NCBI RefSeq assembly: GCF_016742955.1
Contig: NZ_JABBYC010000006.1
Location: forward strand, 62,001 to 126,000
Source: Myceligenerans indicum
GTDB taxonomy: Bacteria > Actinomycetota > Actinomycetes > Actinomycetales > Cellulomonadaceae
Length of the DNA stretch: 64,000 nucleotides
Direction of reading: 5' to 3'
Part shown: positions 12,141 through 22,098 of the stretch, piece by piece
Position numbering within the stretch: position 1 is the first letter of the stretch
Layout of the letters: the number at the start of each line of letters is the position of its first letter
Notes under the pieces: generated by a model
Databases searched by the model: none
What the model was told of the DNA's origin: nothing
Seen by the model: only the letters and a program-made list of their open reading frames with translations
Position numbers and translations under genes: made by a program

Positions 12141-12200
12141 TGCGGTCTCAGAACCTGCCGGGCGGTCTCAGAACCTGCCGGGCGGTCTCAGAGCCTGCCC
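12141..12200. repeat. Triplicated 20-base repeat at the 3' end of the DUF58 gene
   Basis: Three tandem copies of about 20 bases lie at 12141-12160, 12161-12180 and 12181-12200. The first two match at all but one base; the third has two more differences. The third copy contains the stop codon and last codons of the DUF58 gene, so the two outer copies look like duplications of that gene's tail beyond its stop. Confidence 0.85.
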
Positions 12201-13519
12201 GCGGCCTTCAGCGCGAGGTAGGTGTCGGCCAGGCGGGGGGCGAGATCGTCGGGAAGGGCATCGATGACCTCGGCGCCGTAACGACGCAGCATGGTGGTCG
12301 CCGCCCCGCGTTCCAGGTTGCCTCGTGCCGCCGCGGCGGCGTCGTACACCTCCCAGGACGACTCACGACCGGCGGCCATCCGGGCGACCTCCTCGTCGGC
12401 GACGGACGCCACCACGACCTGGTGCTCGCGTGTGAGCTGGTCGACGACGCCGAGCAGTCCGTTCTCGACGGCGGCCGGGTCGAGCGTGGTGAGCAGCACG
12501 ACCAGCGCGCGCTGCGACATGCGCTCGCGCACCTGCCCGACCACGCCCGGCCAGTCGGTCTCCAGCAGCACCGGCGCGACCACGCTCAGCGACTCGGCCA
12601 TGGCCGGCATGAGCCGCGGACCGGCGGCACCCTGCACCCGCGCCCGGACGGCACGGTCGTAGGCGACCAGTTCGACGCGGTCACCCGCCCGGCTCGCCAG
12701 GGCGGACAGGAGCAGCGCCGCCTCGATGCTGGCGTCCAGGCGCGGGGCGCCGATCTGGCTGCCCACCGCGCCGACCCGGGCGGCCGAGGTGCGTCCGGTG
12801 TCCAGCACGATGAGGACGCGACGGTCACGTTCCGGCCGCCAGGTGCGGACCACGACGTCGCCCCGGCGGGCGGTGGCACGCCAGTCGATCGAGCGGACGT
12901 CGTCACCGACCACGTACTCGCGCAACGAGTCGAACTCGGTGCCTTCGCCGCGTACCTGCACCGCCGCCCGCCCGTCGAGCTCGCGGAGGCGGGCCATGCG
13001 GGAGGGCAGGTGCTTGCGGCTGGCGAACTCGGGCAGCACCCGGAGCCGGCCCGGCACCGGGAGCGTGTGCTGCCGTCCCGCGATGCCGAGCGGACCGATC
13101 GTGCGGACCGTGACGCCGCCGGCCGGCCGGTCGCCGCGCCGGACCGGCCGCAGCGTGGTGGTGAGGCGGACGGCCTCGAGGTCGGGCAGGTCGACGGCAT
13201 GCCGTCCCGGCCCGCCTCCGACCGAGGCCTCGCCCGCACCCGCCGACGGCGGCCACGCGTCCCGTACGACGCCCCGCAGCCGCCGCTCGGACACGTTCCG
13301 GACCACCAACCGCGAGGCCGTCCGCTCACCCAGCCGGACGGACGACGGAACATACCGCTGGACCTCGACACGGCGAGCCGAGGCCGCCAGCGCGACGTCC
13401 GCCGCGCACACGACGACCACGAGCAACGCCCAGGCGACCACGGTCCCTCCGGTAGGCCAGAGCAGCACCGGGATCACACCCGCTGCCATGAGGACGGCGG
13501 CTCGCCAGGTCAGGACCAT
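12188..13519 (-). CDS. DUF58 domain protein (von Willebrand A-like)
   Basis: DUF58 protein of 443 residues. Two hydrophobic helices at the N-terminus (about 7-45) anchor it. The DUF58 core has FDSLREYVVGDDVRSIDWRATAR-type sequence followed by a vWA-like strand with VLIVLDTGR. DUF58 proteins pair with MoxR ATPases, which here lies directly upstream (10-base gap), and are thought to act as chaperone-like or complex-assembly factors; the client is unknown. The 3' end is part of a tandem repeat. Confidence 0.85.
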   Translation of the reverse strand: MVLTWRAAVLMAAGVIPVLLWPTGGTVVAWALLVVVVCAADVALAASARRVEVQRYVPSSVRLGERTASRLVVRNVSERRLRGVVRDAWPPSAGAGEASVGGGPGRHAVDLPDLEAVRLTTTLRPVRRGDRPAGGVTVRTIGPLGIAGRQHTLPVPGRLRVLPEFASRKHLPSRMARLRELDGRAAVQVRGEGTEFDSLREYVVGDDVRSIDWRATARRGDVVVRTWRPERDRRVLIVLDTGRTSAARVGAVGSQIGAPRLDASIEAALLLSALASRAGDRVELVAYDRAVRARVQGAAGPRLMPAMAESLSVVAPVLLETDWPGVVGQVRERMSQRALVVLLTTLDPAAVENGLLGVVDQLTREHQVVVASVADEEVARMAAGRESSWEVYDAAAAARGNLERGAATTMLRRYGAEVIDALPDDLAPRLADTYLALKAAGRL

Positions 13520-13529
13520 GCGTCCTGCC

Positions 13530-14578
<1,049 letters not shown>

Positions 14579-14582
<4 letters not shown>

Positions 14583-15862
14583 GATCGGTGGACCTCGCTC
14601 TCCAGGTTGTCGAGACTCCGGGCGAGCTCGGTGAGTTCGCCGTCGTCGGCGGGCGGGGGCCCGTACAGCAGGTGCGCCACCTGTTCGGTGGATCGATGGG
14701 TGGCGGCTGCCACCGCGTCGGTGACGGCCGTGGCGTCGGCCGATCGGGCCAGACCCAGCCGCTGTGCCATGCGGTGCGCCGCGGAGGCACGGAGCCCCGC
14801 CGCAGCGTGGCCCCGCGCACGTACCGCACGGTACAGGCGGGCACGGCCTCGCATCGTCTCGGCCGACCTGACCAGCACCGGCAGCGGCTCGGTCACCAGC
14901 GGACCCAGGCGACGCCCGCGCCAGATCGCGACCGCCAGCCCGGTGAGCGCGAGCACCCAGACGACGGGGATCGCACCCTGGGGCAGCACGCTCCCGGCGC
15001 TCGCCTCGGGAGGCAGCGGGCGGCCCGCGCCGTCGTCCTCGCCGCCCGAGCCGCCAGGCGGTCCGTCGAGCATCGTGGTGTCGAAGATGTCGGGCACCAG
15101 CCAGGTGAGGTCGTCGTGAGCGCCGAGCATCCACAACGCGAGTGCGGCGTTGCCGCCGGCCAGCACGCTGTCGTTGCGGATGAGGGAAGGATCGTAGATC
15201 ACGTGCACCCACCGGTCATCGGACCGGACCCGCACGTAGGCGAACCCGTCCGCGCCGGCAGCGGGCCAGCAGGTGTCGCCCGAGCCGTCGGTGACGGTCA
15301 GACCGGCCTCGAGGCGGACGTCCTGCGCGGCCCGCGCGCCGGGCACGGCGCATGCGGGCCCACCGCCGGCGACGGGTCCCGCGTACCACTCCTCGACGCG
15401 GCCGTCCGTGAAGGAGTCGAGGAGCTGGGGATCCGGTGCGAGCAGCACCACGTCGGCCCCGACCGCCGTCAGGGCCTCGATCTGCCCTGGCTCGAAGTAG
15501 GCCGGATGCGGTGTGATGACCAGCGTCTCGCCTGCGGAGGCACCGTCGAAGGCCGCGCGGACGGTGTGCACCTCGTGCACCGTGACCCCGTGGTCCCCGA
15601 GCACCTGCGCGAGGGCACGGCCCCCGTCGTCGTCGGCATTGGCGGTCGAGAAGGGAACGTTCGAGCCGACGGGCCGGGTGAAGGCGAGAACGAAGACGAA
15701 CAGGCCGATCGCGGCCACGACGAGCGCGACCCATCCTGCCGTCTTCCACGGGAACCCGCGCCGGGCGGGACCCCCGACAACCACCGGCGGGCCCTCCTCC
15801 GGGCCGCCGCCTGCCCGAGGACCGGCCGCGCCCGGTGACGTGGTGCCGTACATGATCGTCAC
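14579..15862 (-). CDS. DUF4350 membrane protein
   Basis: A 427-residue membrane protein matching the DUF4350 type found beside MoxR/DUF58 genes. It has an N-terminal transmembrane helix at about residues 43-62, an extracytoplasmic domain with family-like features (GGRALAQVLGDHGVTV, then LVITPHPAYF), a second helix near 295-315, and a cytoplasmic tail. Function is unknown. It overlaps DUF4129 upstream by an ATGA and moxR downstream by a GTGA, so it sits inside a tightly coupled operon. Confidence 0.75.
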
Positions 15863-16620
15863 GACGTGCTCCCTGGTCCCGGGCGGGCATGGTCGTCCGA
15901 GGTGGACCGGGCCCCGCCGATACCCGCAGAAGCGGCCCCGGCCGTCTCGGCGGGCACCGGCGGAAGGTTCCCTCCCTCAGCGGCCGGCGCCGGGGCCGTA
16001 CGTTCGACCCGTGCGGCGGTGACCGCGTCGTCGAGGTCACGCAGCGCGGCGTCGTCGGCCGCCGAGGCGATCTGCCCGCCGTACTCGACCCGGTCGAAGA
16101 GCCCGGCGGTGACGTGCAGCCGAGCGGCGAGCTCCGGCAGCCGGGCGCCGATGTCCACTGCGGCCTCCTGGGCGGTGCGCCCCGGCCGGAAGTCGATGAC
16201 GACGCGTTCCTCGCAGGACCGGACCACGGCGCGGTACCGCTCCGCCACGGCGGCCGACCAGTCACCGGCATGGGCGGCCGCATCGGCCGCAGCGCGCATC
16301 CGCGCCGCCGTGCGTGTGTCGTCCCGCTCCACGACGACCGCCGAGCCCGCGGCCCTGCGCTCGCGACGGACCGGACCGGCCACGAACCAGGCGACGGCGA
16401 GCACCACGACGACGAGCACCAGGATCGCGACGGCGAACTGGGTGGAGGGCAATCCGGTGTCCGGGACGCGCAGGCCACGGAGCCACTCCGTCACCGCGCC
16501 GATGAGGCGCTGGAGCAGGCTCTCGCGGTCGGCGTACTCCGCACGCTGGAGCTCGGTCCACAGCCAGTCGCGCGCTTCCTCGCGGCCGGGCTCGACCGGA
16601 GGTTCCATCCAGAGGCTCAT
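15859..16620 (-). CDS. DUF4129 membrane protein
   Basis: A 253-residue protein of the DUF4129 type, which commonly neighbours MoxR and DUF58 and sometimes is fused to transglutaminase-like proteins. A single strong transmembrane helix lies at about residues 62-86. The following domain contains AVAERYRAVVRSCEERVVIDFRPGRTAQEAA, the conserved region of the family. The last 40 residues are low-complexity. It has ATGA overlaps with both flanking genes. Confidence 0.75.
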   Translation of the reverse strand: MSLWMEPPVEPGREEARDWLWTELQRAEYADRESLLQRLIGAVTEWLRGLRVPDTGLPSTQFAVAILVLVVVVLAVAWFVAGPVRRERRAAGSAVVVERDDTRTAARMRAAADAAAHAGDWSAAVAERYRAVVRSCEERVVIDFRPGRTAQEAAVDIGARLPELAARLHVTAGLFDRVEYGGQIASAADDAALRDLDDAVTAARVERTAPAPAAEGGNLPPVPAETAGAASAGIGGARSTSDDHARPGPGSTS

Positions 16621-17801
16621 CGGTCCGCCGCGGCCGCCACGAGCTGCACGTCCAGACCCTCACGCCGCATCCGTGTGTCGATGTAGAGCAGCGCGACGAC
16701 GGCGCCCATGAAGATGGTCTCCAGCAGCGCGACGACGAGCGTCGTCAGCGCGACGCCGATCTGCACGACGACCGGGCTGGCGAGCACCGAGGCGAAACTG
16801 AAGCCGTACGACAGGGGCGCACCGATGATCTGCCCGAGAACCCAGACGAGGATGGCCGAGAGCAGGTAGATGCCGAGCATGCGCCAGAAGACTCCACGGG
16901 TCAGCTTCCAGCCCCGAACCACCGTGCTCCAGAACCCCTGGCGTTCGAGCACCATTGCCGGCGCCATGAGCAGCGTTCGCACGACGAGCCAGGCGACGAA
17001 GGCGAGATAGCCGAGGAGCGCCAGGAAGATGCCGAGCACACCGAGACCGTCGTCGAGCGCGAACATCCCGGCGACCAGGGCGACCATGAGCACCGCGAAC
17101 AGGAACACGGCGACGCCCTGCAGGAGGCCCAGGGCGATGAGGAACCACCAGCGTGGCCCGACGCGACGCCAGGTCTCACCCATGGAGACCTTCTTGTCGA
17201 TGACCGACTCGCTGACGGACAGCGCGACACCACCCATGCCCAGGGGGGTCGCCAGCCCCAGAGTGACCGACGTGCCGATCGCCACCCCGTAGAGCCCGGG
17301 GACCAGGCCGCTCACCTGGTTGAAGGCGGCGAGGTCGGCGGGGTCGGCGGCACCGGTCGCCACCGCGTCCTCGAACTGGCTCCACAGGTCCGCGAAGATC
17401 GTGGTGAGAGGGAGGCTGAGCACGGCACCCACGGCGGCGGCGACGGCCAGCACGATCGTGGTGAACCCGAGGACCACACCCGGGTTGTGGCGTACGGCCT
17501 GGAAGGCTCCGTCATAGATCTCACCCAGCGAGAGGGGACGAAGCGGGATGATGCCCGGCTTGTCGGCCATCGGCGGCAGGCCTCCGGGCTGTTCCCATCC
17601 CTGGCGTCCGTACTGCGCCTGACCGTACTGGTGCTGCCCGTACTGGGGCGCCGACTGCGGTGACGCGGCTCCGGGGGCGCCCGCGGCCTGCTGACCCGGG
17701 CCGTGTCCCGGCGCGTACTGGCCGTAGCGCGGCGGCTCGCCCCACCCGTTCTGGGGGGCAGGCGTACCCGAACCGCCGTCAGGGCTGGCTGGCGTCGTCA
17801 C
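16617..17801 (-). CDS. Multi-pass membrane protein with Pro/Gln/Tyr-rich N-terminus
   Basis: A 394-residue integral membrane protein of unknown function. Residues 1 to about 80 are rich in Gly, Pro, Gln and Tyr with QYGQ-type repeats. Then PLRPLSLGEIYDGAFQAVRHNP precedes about six transmembrane helices. The layout resembles the membrane domain of some glycerophosphodiester phosphodiesterases, but no catalytic domain is present. The GTG at 17801 has GGGAGA upstream and is preferred over an earlier start at 17843. It is the first gene of the DUF4129-DUF4350-moxR-DUF58 run. Confidence 0.75.
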   Translation of the reverse strand: MTTPASPDGGSGTPAPQNGWGEPPRYGQYAPGHGPGQQAAGAPGAASPQSAPQYGQHQYGQAQYGRQGWEQPGGLPPMADKPGIIPLRPLSLGEIYDGAFQAVRHNPGVVLGFTTIVLAVAAAVGAVLSLPLTTIFADLWSQFEDAVATGAADPADLAAFNQVSGLVPGLYGVAIGTSVTLGLATPLGMGGVALSVSESVIDKKVSMGETWRRVGPRWWFLIALGLLQGVAVFLFAVLMVALVAGMFALDDGLGVLGIFLALLGYLAFVAWLVVRTLLMAPAMVLERQGFWSTVVRGWKLTRGVFWRMLGIYLLSAILVWVLGQIIGAPLSYGFSFASVLASPVVVQIGVALTTLVVALLETIFMGAVVALLYIDTRMRREGLDVQLVAAAADR

Positions 17802-17967
17802 AGGCTGGTCTCCCGGGGTGATCGTGGGGTGTGGGCGCACCACGACATGTCGGTTGGTGCCGTCGCCACCCTAGCGCGACACGGTGACAGGGCGGGCAGA
17901 AACGCGCGCTGCCGCGGGGGCGACGCCCCGGTTCACCCACCCCGCGCCCCGCGGCGCCCCGGTGTCC

Positions 17968-18804
17968 TCAGTCGCGCAGGTCCGGCACCGCGTACGGGAG
18001 ACGATGCAGCAGGCTCGCATGTTCCTGGGCACGCGACTGCCGCAGTTGCGCCGCGTCCTCCTCCCGCAGCCGCCGTTCGGCGAGCACGGCGTGGAGGAAC
18101 GCCTCGGGGTGCGTCCCGGCGGGCGGTCCCGGCGCGACATATGGCTCGACACGGCCGGCCAGATCGTCCGCGAGACGGAGCCGTGACTGCGGCGCCAGCT
18201 TGTGCGCCCGTCCGAGGAACTGGCGGGCGGCGAGCGCCAGCCCGTCGGGCAGCCGGCGCATGTCGGTGCCGTCCGCCCACGCCGCCAGCTCGTGCGGCAT
18301 GACGACCGGAGCCGACGGCGGATGCCCTCCTCGCACCCGCACCACGTAGGTTCCCGCGCCCAGGTCCCCGAGGCGCTTCCCGCGGCGGTTGATCAGCGAG
18401 GTGATGGCGGCGAGGAACCCGAACGTGAGCCAGAGTTCGAAGACGCCCACCAGTGCCCGGACGAACGCGTGGCGGAAGCGTATGGGTCCGCCGTCGTCCC
18501 TGACGACGCGGATCCCCACGGCGAGCTTGCCGAGCGAACGTCCGCGGGTCAGTGTCTCGACGGTGGTGGGCACGCCCACCATGATCATGATCGTGACCAG
18601 TACGTTCGTGATCATGAGCGTGTCGAACCCCGACTCGCCCCGCTGGAGCTGCTCGGTCAGCCACGGGACGGCCAGCGTGAGCAGCAGCACGAGGGCGACG
18701 GTGAGCACGACCAGGTCGAGCAGCACCGCGAGCGCCCTGGAGAGGAACCCGGCGGGGCGCGCGTCGAGGAGCACTCCTTCGCCGATGACGATGCCGTCGT
18801 GCAC
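17968..18804 (-). CDS. RDD family membrane protein
   Basis: A 278-residue RDD-domain protein. The start region reads LDARPAGFLSRALAVLLDLVVL, the family motif with the conserved Arg and Asp, followed by transmembrane helices and RGRSLGKLAVGIRVVRDDGG. The second half is a soluble, Arg/Ala-rich extension. Some RDD proteins are Na+/H+ antiporters; most are uncharacterised. The GTG at 18804 has an excellent AAGGAG ribosome site 7 bases upstream. It is divergent from the SpoIIM-like gene across 87 bases, an arrangement often seen beside moxR/DUF58 blocks. Confidence 0.85.
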   Translation of the reverse strand: MHDGIVIGEGVLLDARPAGFLSRALAVLLDLVVLTVALVLLLTLAVPWLTEQLQRGESGFDTLMITNVLVTIMIMVGVPTTVETLTRGRSLGKLAVGIRVVRDDGGPIRFRHAFVRALVGVFELWLTFGFLAAITSLINRRGKRLGDLGAGTYVVRVRGGHPPSAPVVMPHELAAWADGTDMRRLPDGLALAARQFLGRAHKLAPQSRLRLADDLAGRVEPYVAPGPPAGTHPEAFLHAVLAERRLREEDAAQLRQSRAQEHASLLHRLPYAVPDLRD

Positions 18805-18891
18805 GTGATCTCCTTGCTGGGCTGTGCCGGGGGCCGTGGGTGCCAGGACAAAATCTAGGGGATGTGCCGGGCGTGAGGCAGACTATCGGCC

Positions 18892-19881
18892 GTGGACATC
18901 GATGCCTTCGCCGCCGTGCATTCGAGCCAGTGGAACCGTCTCGCGCAACTGTCGGGGCGGCGGCGGCTGGACGGCGCCGAGGCGGACGAGCTCGTGCGGC
19001 TCTACCAGACCGTGGCGACGCACCTGTCCACGGTGCGGTCCGCCGCGCCGGACCCTGCGGTGGTGACGCGGTTGTCCGACCTGCTGGTCCGCGCCCGGAC
19101 GAAGATCGCCGGCTCGCACGAACCCGCATGGCGCGGGGTCGTGCGGTTCGCGGTGGTCACGGCGCCCGCGGCGCTCTACCGCATCCGCTGGTGGGCGCAC
19201 GGCGTGACCGCGGCGGCCCTCCTGGTCGCCGTCGTCACCGGCGCGAACGTGGCGAACGACCCGGAGGCGCTGCGGGCCATGGGTCCGCCGTCGGTGCAGG
19301 AGCAGTACGTGAACGAGGCGTTCGCGGACTACTACGACCCCGGGGTGGGGTTCGCGGGCAGGGTGTGGACGAACAACTTCTGGATCGCGTGGTGGTGTGT
19401 CGCGGGCGGGATCACGGGGATCGTTCCGCTGTACATGCTGTGGCAGAACTTCGTGAGTGTCGGTGCGACGGGCGGGATGATGGCGGCGCACGGCGAGCTC
19501 GACACGTTCCTGACGTTGATCGCCCCGCACGGCCTCCTGGAGCTCACGGCGATCTTCGTGGCCGGGGCCGCCGGCCTGCGGTTCTTCTGGTCGTGGATCG
19601 ACCCCGGCCCCCTCAGGCGGTCGACGTCCGTGGCCCGTGAGGGCCGCGCGCTCATCACGGTGGCCATCGCGCTCGTGGTGGTACTCGGCGTGTCCGGCCT
19701 GATCGAGGGGTTCGTCACCGGGTCGTCGATGTTCTGGTGGCTGAAGATCGTCATCGGGGCGATCGCCCTCGCGGCCTTCTGGGCGTACGTGTACGCCCTC
19801 GGCGGGCGGGCCGTGCGCGACGGGGAGACGGGTGACCTCTCCGCGGACGAGGCGGGGGCCTATGCGGTGACCGCGGGCTGA
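18892..19881 (+). CDS. SpoIIM-like (stage II sporulation protein M family) membrane protein
   Basis: A 329-residue multi-pass membrane protein of the SpoIIM/DUF95 type. A soluble N-terminal part (about 1-100) is followed by transmembrane helices, with the family-like features FWIAWWCVAGGITG and LDTFLTLIAPHGLLELTAIFVAGAAG. Nothing else suggests sporulation, so it more likely works with the divergent RDD and MoxR/DUF58 genes in an envelope function. GTG at 18892 has no ribosome site; a GACTAT hexamer ends 6 bases before it, suggesting a leaderless transcript. Confidence 0.8.
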   Translation: MDIDAFAAVHSSQWNRLAQLSGRRRLDGAEADELVRLYQTVATHLSTVRSAAPDPAVVTRLSDLLVRARTKIAGSHEPAWRGVVRFAVVTAPAALYRIRWWAHGVTAAALLVAVVTGANVANDPEALRAMGPPSVQEQYVNEAFADYYDPGVGFAGRVWTNNFWIAWWCVAGGITGIVPLYMLWQNFVSVGATGGMMAAHGELDTFLTLIAPHGLLELTAIFVAGAAGLRFFWSWIDPGPLRRSTSVAREGRALITVAIALVVVLGVSGLIEGFVTGSSMFWWLKIVIGAIALAAFWAYVYALGGRAVRDGETGDLSADEAGAYAVTAG

Positions 19882-19946
19882 CCCCGCGTCGCAGCGGCGG
19901 CCGTCCCGGTGGTGTCCCGGTGCCGGCCCGTGTCGGCCTGGCGGGC

Positions 19947-19952
19947 TACGGT
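19947..19952 (+). promoter_or_regulatory. -10 element of a leaderless start (gamma-glutamyltransferase)
   Basis: TACGGT ends 7 bases before the GTG at 19959. It supports choosing this start over the upstream in-frame start at 19920. Confidence 0.55.
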
Positions 19953-19958
19953 GTCGCC

Positions 19959-21872
19959 GTGTCCTTCGTCCCACCGCCCGCACACACCACACGACCTGAC
20001 CTGACCGGTACCTTCGGCATGGCCGCGTCCACGCACTGGATCGCCACCGCCACCGCGCAGTCCGTCCTGGAGCGGGGTGGCAACGCGTTCGACGCCGCCT
20101 GTGCCGGCGCCTTCGTGCTGCACGTCGTCGAGCCGCACCTGAACGGTCCCGGCGGGGACATGACCGCCGTCCTCGCCTCCGCCGCCGAGCCCGGCAGGCC
20201 CGTCGTGCTCGCCGGCCAGGGCCCGGCACCGAGCGGGGCCACGATCGAGCACTACCGTCGCGAGGATCTGGAGCTCGTTCCCGGCTCCGGGGCGCTCGCC
20301 GCCGCCGTCCCCGGCGCCGTCGACGCCTGGCTGCTGCTCCTGCGGGACCGGGGCACCTGGGCCGTGCGCGATGTCCTGAACCAGGCGATCGGTTACGCAC
20401 GCGACGGGCACCCGGTGCTGGACCGGGTGGCACGGACCATCTCGGCCGTGCAGGACCTGTTCCGCGAGCACTGGCCCACCTCCGCCGAGCGCTGGATGCC
20501 GGGAGGAAGGCCACCCGTTCCCGGGGAGCTGGTCACCAATCCCGCCTACGCGGCGGTGCTGGAGTCCCTGGCCGCGGCGGCCGAGGCCGCCGGGTCACGC
20601 GAGGCCGGCGCGGACGCCGCCCGCACCCGGTGGCGCGAACTCACCGGACCCGCGATCGAGGCGTTCGTCCGCACCCCGCACCGCCACTCCGACGGCGCCG
20701 ACCACGCCGGAGTCATGACGGCCGACGACGTCGCCGGGTTCACCGCCACCTTCGAGGAACCCGCCATGGCCCGGTTCCGCGACGTGACCGTCGCCAAGAC
20801 CGGCGCCTGGGGACAGGGACCCGCGCTGCTCCAGACGCTGACGATCCTCGACGGGTACGACGACGCCCTGCTGGACCCGGGCACCGCCCACGGGGTGCAC
20901 ACCGTCGCGGAGGCGCAGAAACTCGCTCTGGCGGATCGGGACACCTGGTACGGGGACGGCCTCCCGGCCGGACCGGAGACCCCGGCGGGGACGGACGGAA
21001 CCGCCGGCGCCCGAGACGGGGACCGCCCCACGTCGGCGCGCCCGGTCCCGCTGGACCACCTGCTGTCGCCCGCATACGCGGCGTCGCGGCGGAAACTCAT
21101 CGGGGAGACGGCGAGCCACGAGATCCGGCCGGGCGACGTCCCCGGGCGGGTCCGGCCGCCCGTGCCCCCACTGCACACCGACCACGCGAGCACCGCCCCG
21201 GCCGGGTCGCTGCCCGGTGCGCCCGGAGGCGGCGCGGCGGCCGGGACCGGCGAGCCCACCGTCCCGGACCCGCCGGCCACCACGCGGGGCGACACCTGCC
21301 ACATCGACGTCGTCGACCGTTGGGGAAACATCATCAGCGCGACGCCGTCGGGCGGCTGGCTCCAGTCCTCGCCCACCATCCCCGACCTCGGCTTCTGCCT
21401 CGGCACGCGGCTGCAGATGACCTGGCTGGACCCGGCATCGCCGTCGGCCCTCACCCCCGGGCTCCGGCCCCGCACCACCCTCACCCCGACACTCGTCCTG
21501 CGCGACGGCGAACCCGTGCTCGCCTGCGGCTCCCCCGGCGGCGACCAGCAGGACCAGTGGCAGCTGCTGTTCCTCCTGCGAGTACTCGTCGGCGGCTACA
21601 CGCCGCAGGAGGCGATCGACGCCCCGGCCTGGCACACCACCTCGTTCCCCGGATCCTTCTGGCCACGCACGTGGACCCCCGGCGGGCTGGTGGTGGAGGA
21701 CCGGCTCGGGGACGCCGTGATCACCGAGCTCGCCACGCGCGGGCACCGGATCACACGAGCCGGCGACTGGGCACTGGGCCGCCTGTCGGCTGTCACCCGC
21801 GACCCCTCCACGGGACTCCTGGGCGCGGCCGCCAACTCACGCGGCGCCCAGGGGTACGCGGCGGGCCGCTGA
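19959..21872 (+). CDS. Gamma-glutamyltransferase family protein (Ntn hydrolase)
   Basis: A 637-residue member of the gamma-glutamyltranspeptidase family, which cleaves gamma-glutamyl bonds or related amides after self-processing. Conserved segments include ATAQSVLERGGNAFDAA, NGPGGDMTAVL and, before the processing site, a Gly-Asp followed by Thr446 (GDTCHIDVVDRWGN), the likely N-terminal nucleophile of the small subunit. The C-terminal LACGSPGGDQQDQWQL is also family-typical. There is no signal peptide. A Pro/Gly/Thr-rich segment of about 90 residues lies just before the processing site, making the protein longer than usual. Substrate is uncertain. Confidence 0.85.
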   Translation: MSFVPPPAHTTRPDLTGTFGMAASTHWIATATAQSVLERGGNAFDAACAGAFVLHVVEPHLNGPGGDMTAVLASAAEPGRPVVLAGQGPAPSGATIEHYRREDLELVPGSGALAAAVPGAVDAWLLLLRDRGTWAVRDVLNQAIGYARDGHPVLDRVARTISAVQDLFREHWPTSAERWMPGGRPPVPGELVTNPAYAAVLESLAAAAEAAGSREAGADAARTRWRELTGPAIEAFVRTPHRHSDGADHAGVMTADDVAGFTATFEEPAMARFRDVTVAKTGAWGQGPALLQTLTILDGYDDALLDPGTAHGVHTVAEAQKLALADRDTWYGDGLPAGPETPAGTDGTAGARDGDRPTSARPVPLDHLLSPAYAASRRKLIGETASHEIRPGDVPGRVRPPVPPLHTDHASTAPAGSLPGAPGGGAAAGTGEPTVPDPPATTRGDTCHIDVVDRWGNIISATPSGGWLQSSPTIPDLGFCLGTRLQMTWLDPASPSALTPGLRPRTTLTPTLVLRDGEPVLACGSPGGDQQDQWQLLFLLRVLVGGYTPQEAIDAPAWHTTSFPGSFWPRTWTPGGLVVEDRLGDAVITELATRGHRITRAGDWALGRLSAVTRDPSTGLLGAAANSRGAQGYAAGR

Positions 21873-22098
21873 CGTCGGCCGGCCCCAGGGAGACGTCACG
21901 CCGCGGGCCCCGCGACCCCGAACCGGAAAGCCCGGACGGGCAACCGTCGAATTCCGACTCTTCTCGCGAAAGCGGATCCGCCCGGGTATGTTTCCAGCGG
22001 GTGACTTTATTGTCGAACACTTTCCCGAATGTCGGGTGAACCCGTAAGTTGCCCTTTGGCCCCGGACCACGGGGCTGCGCCAATTTCAGGGAGCACTC

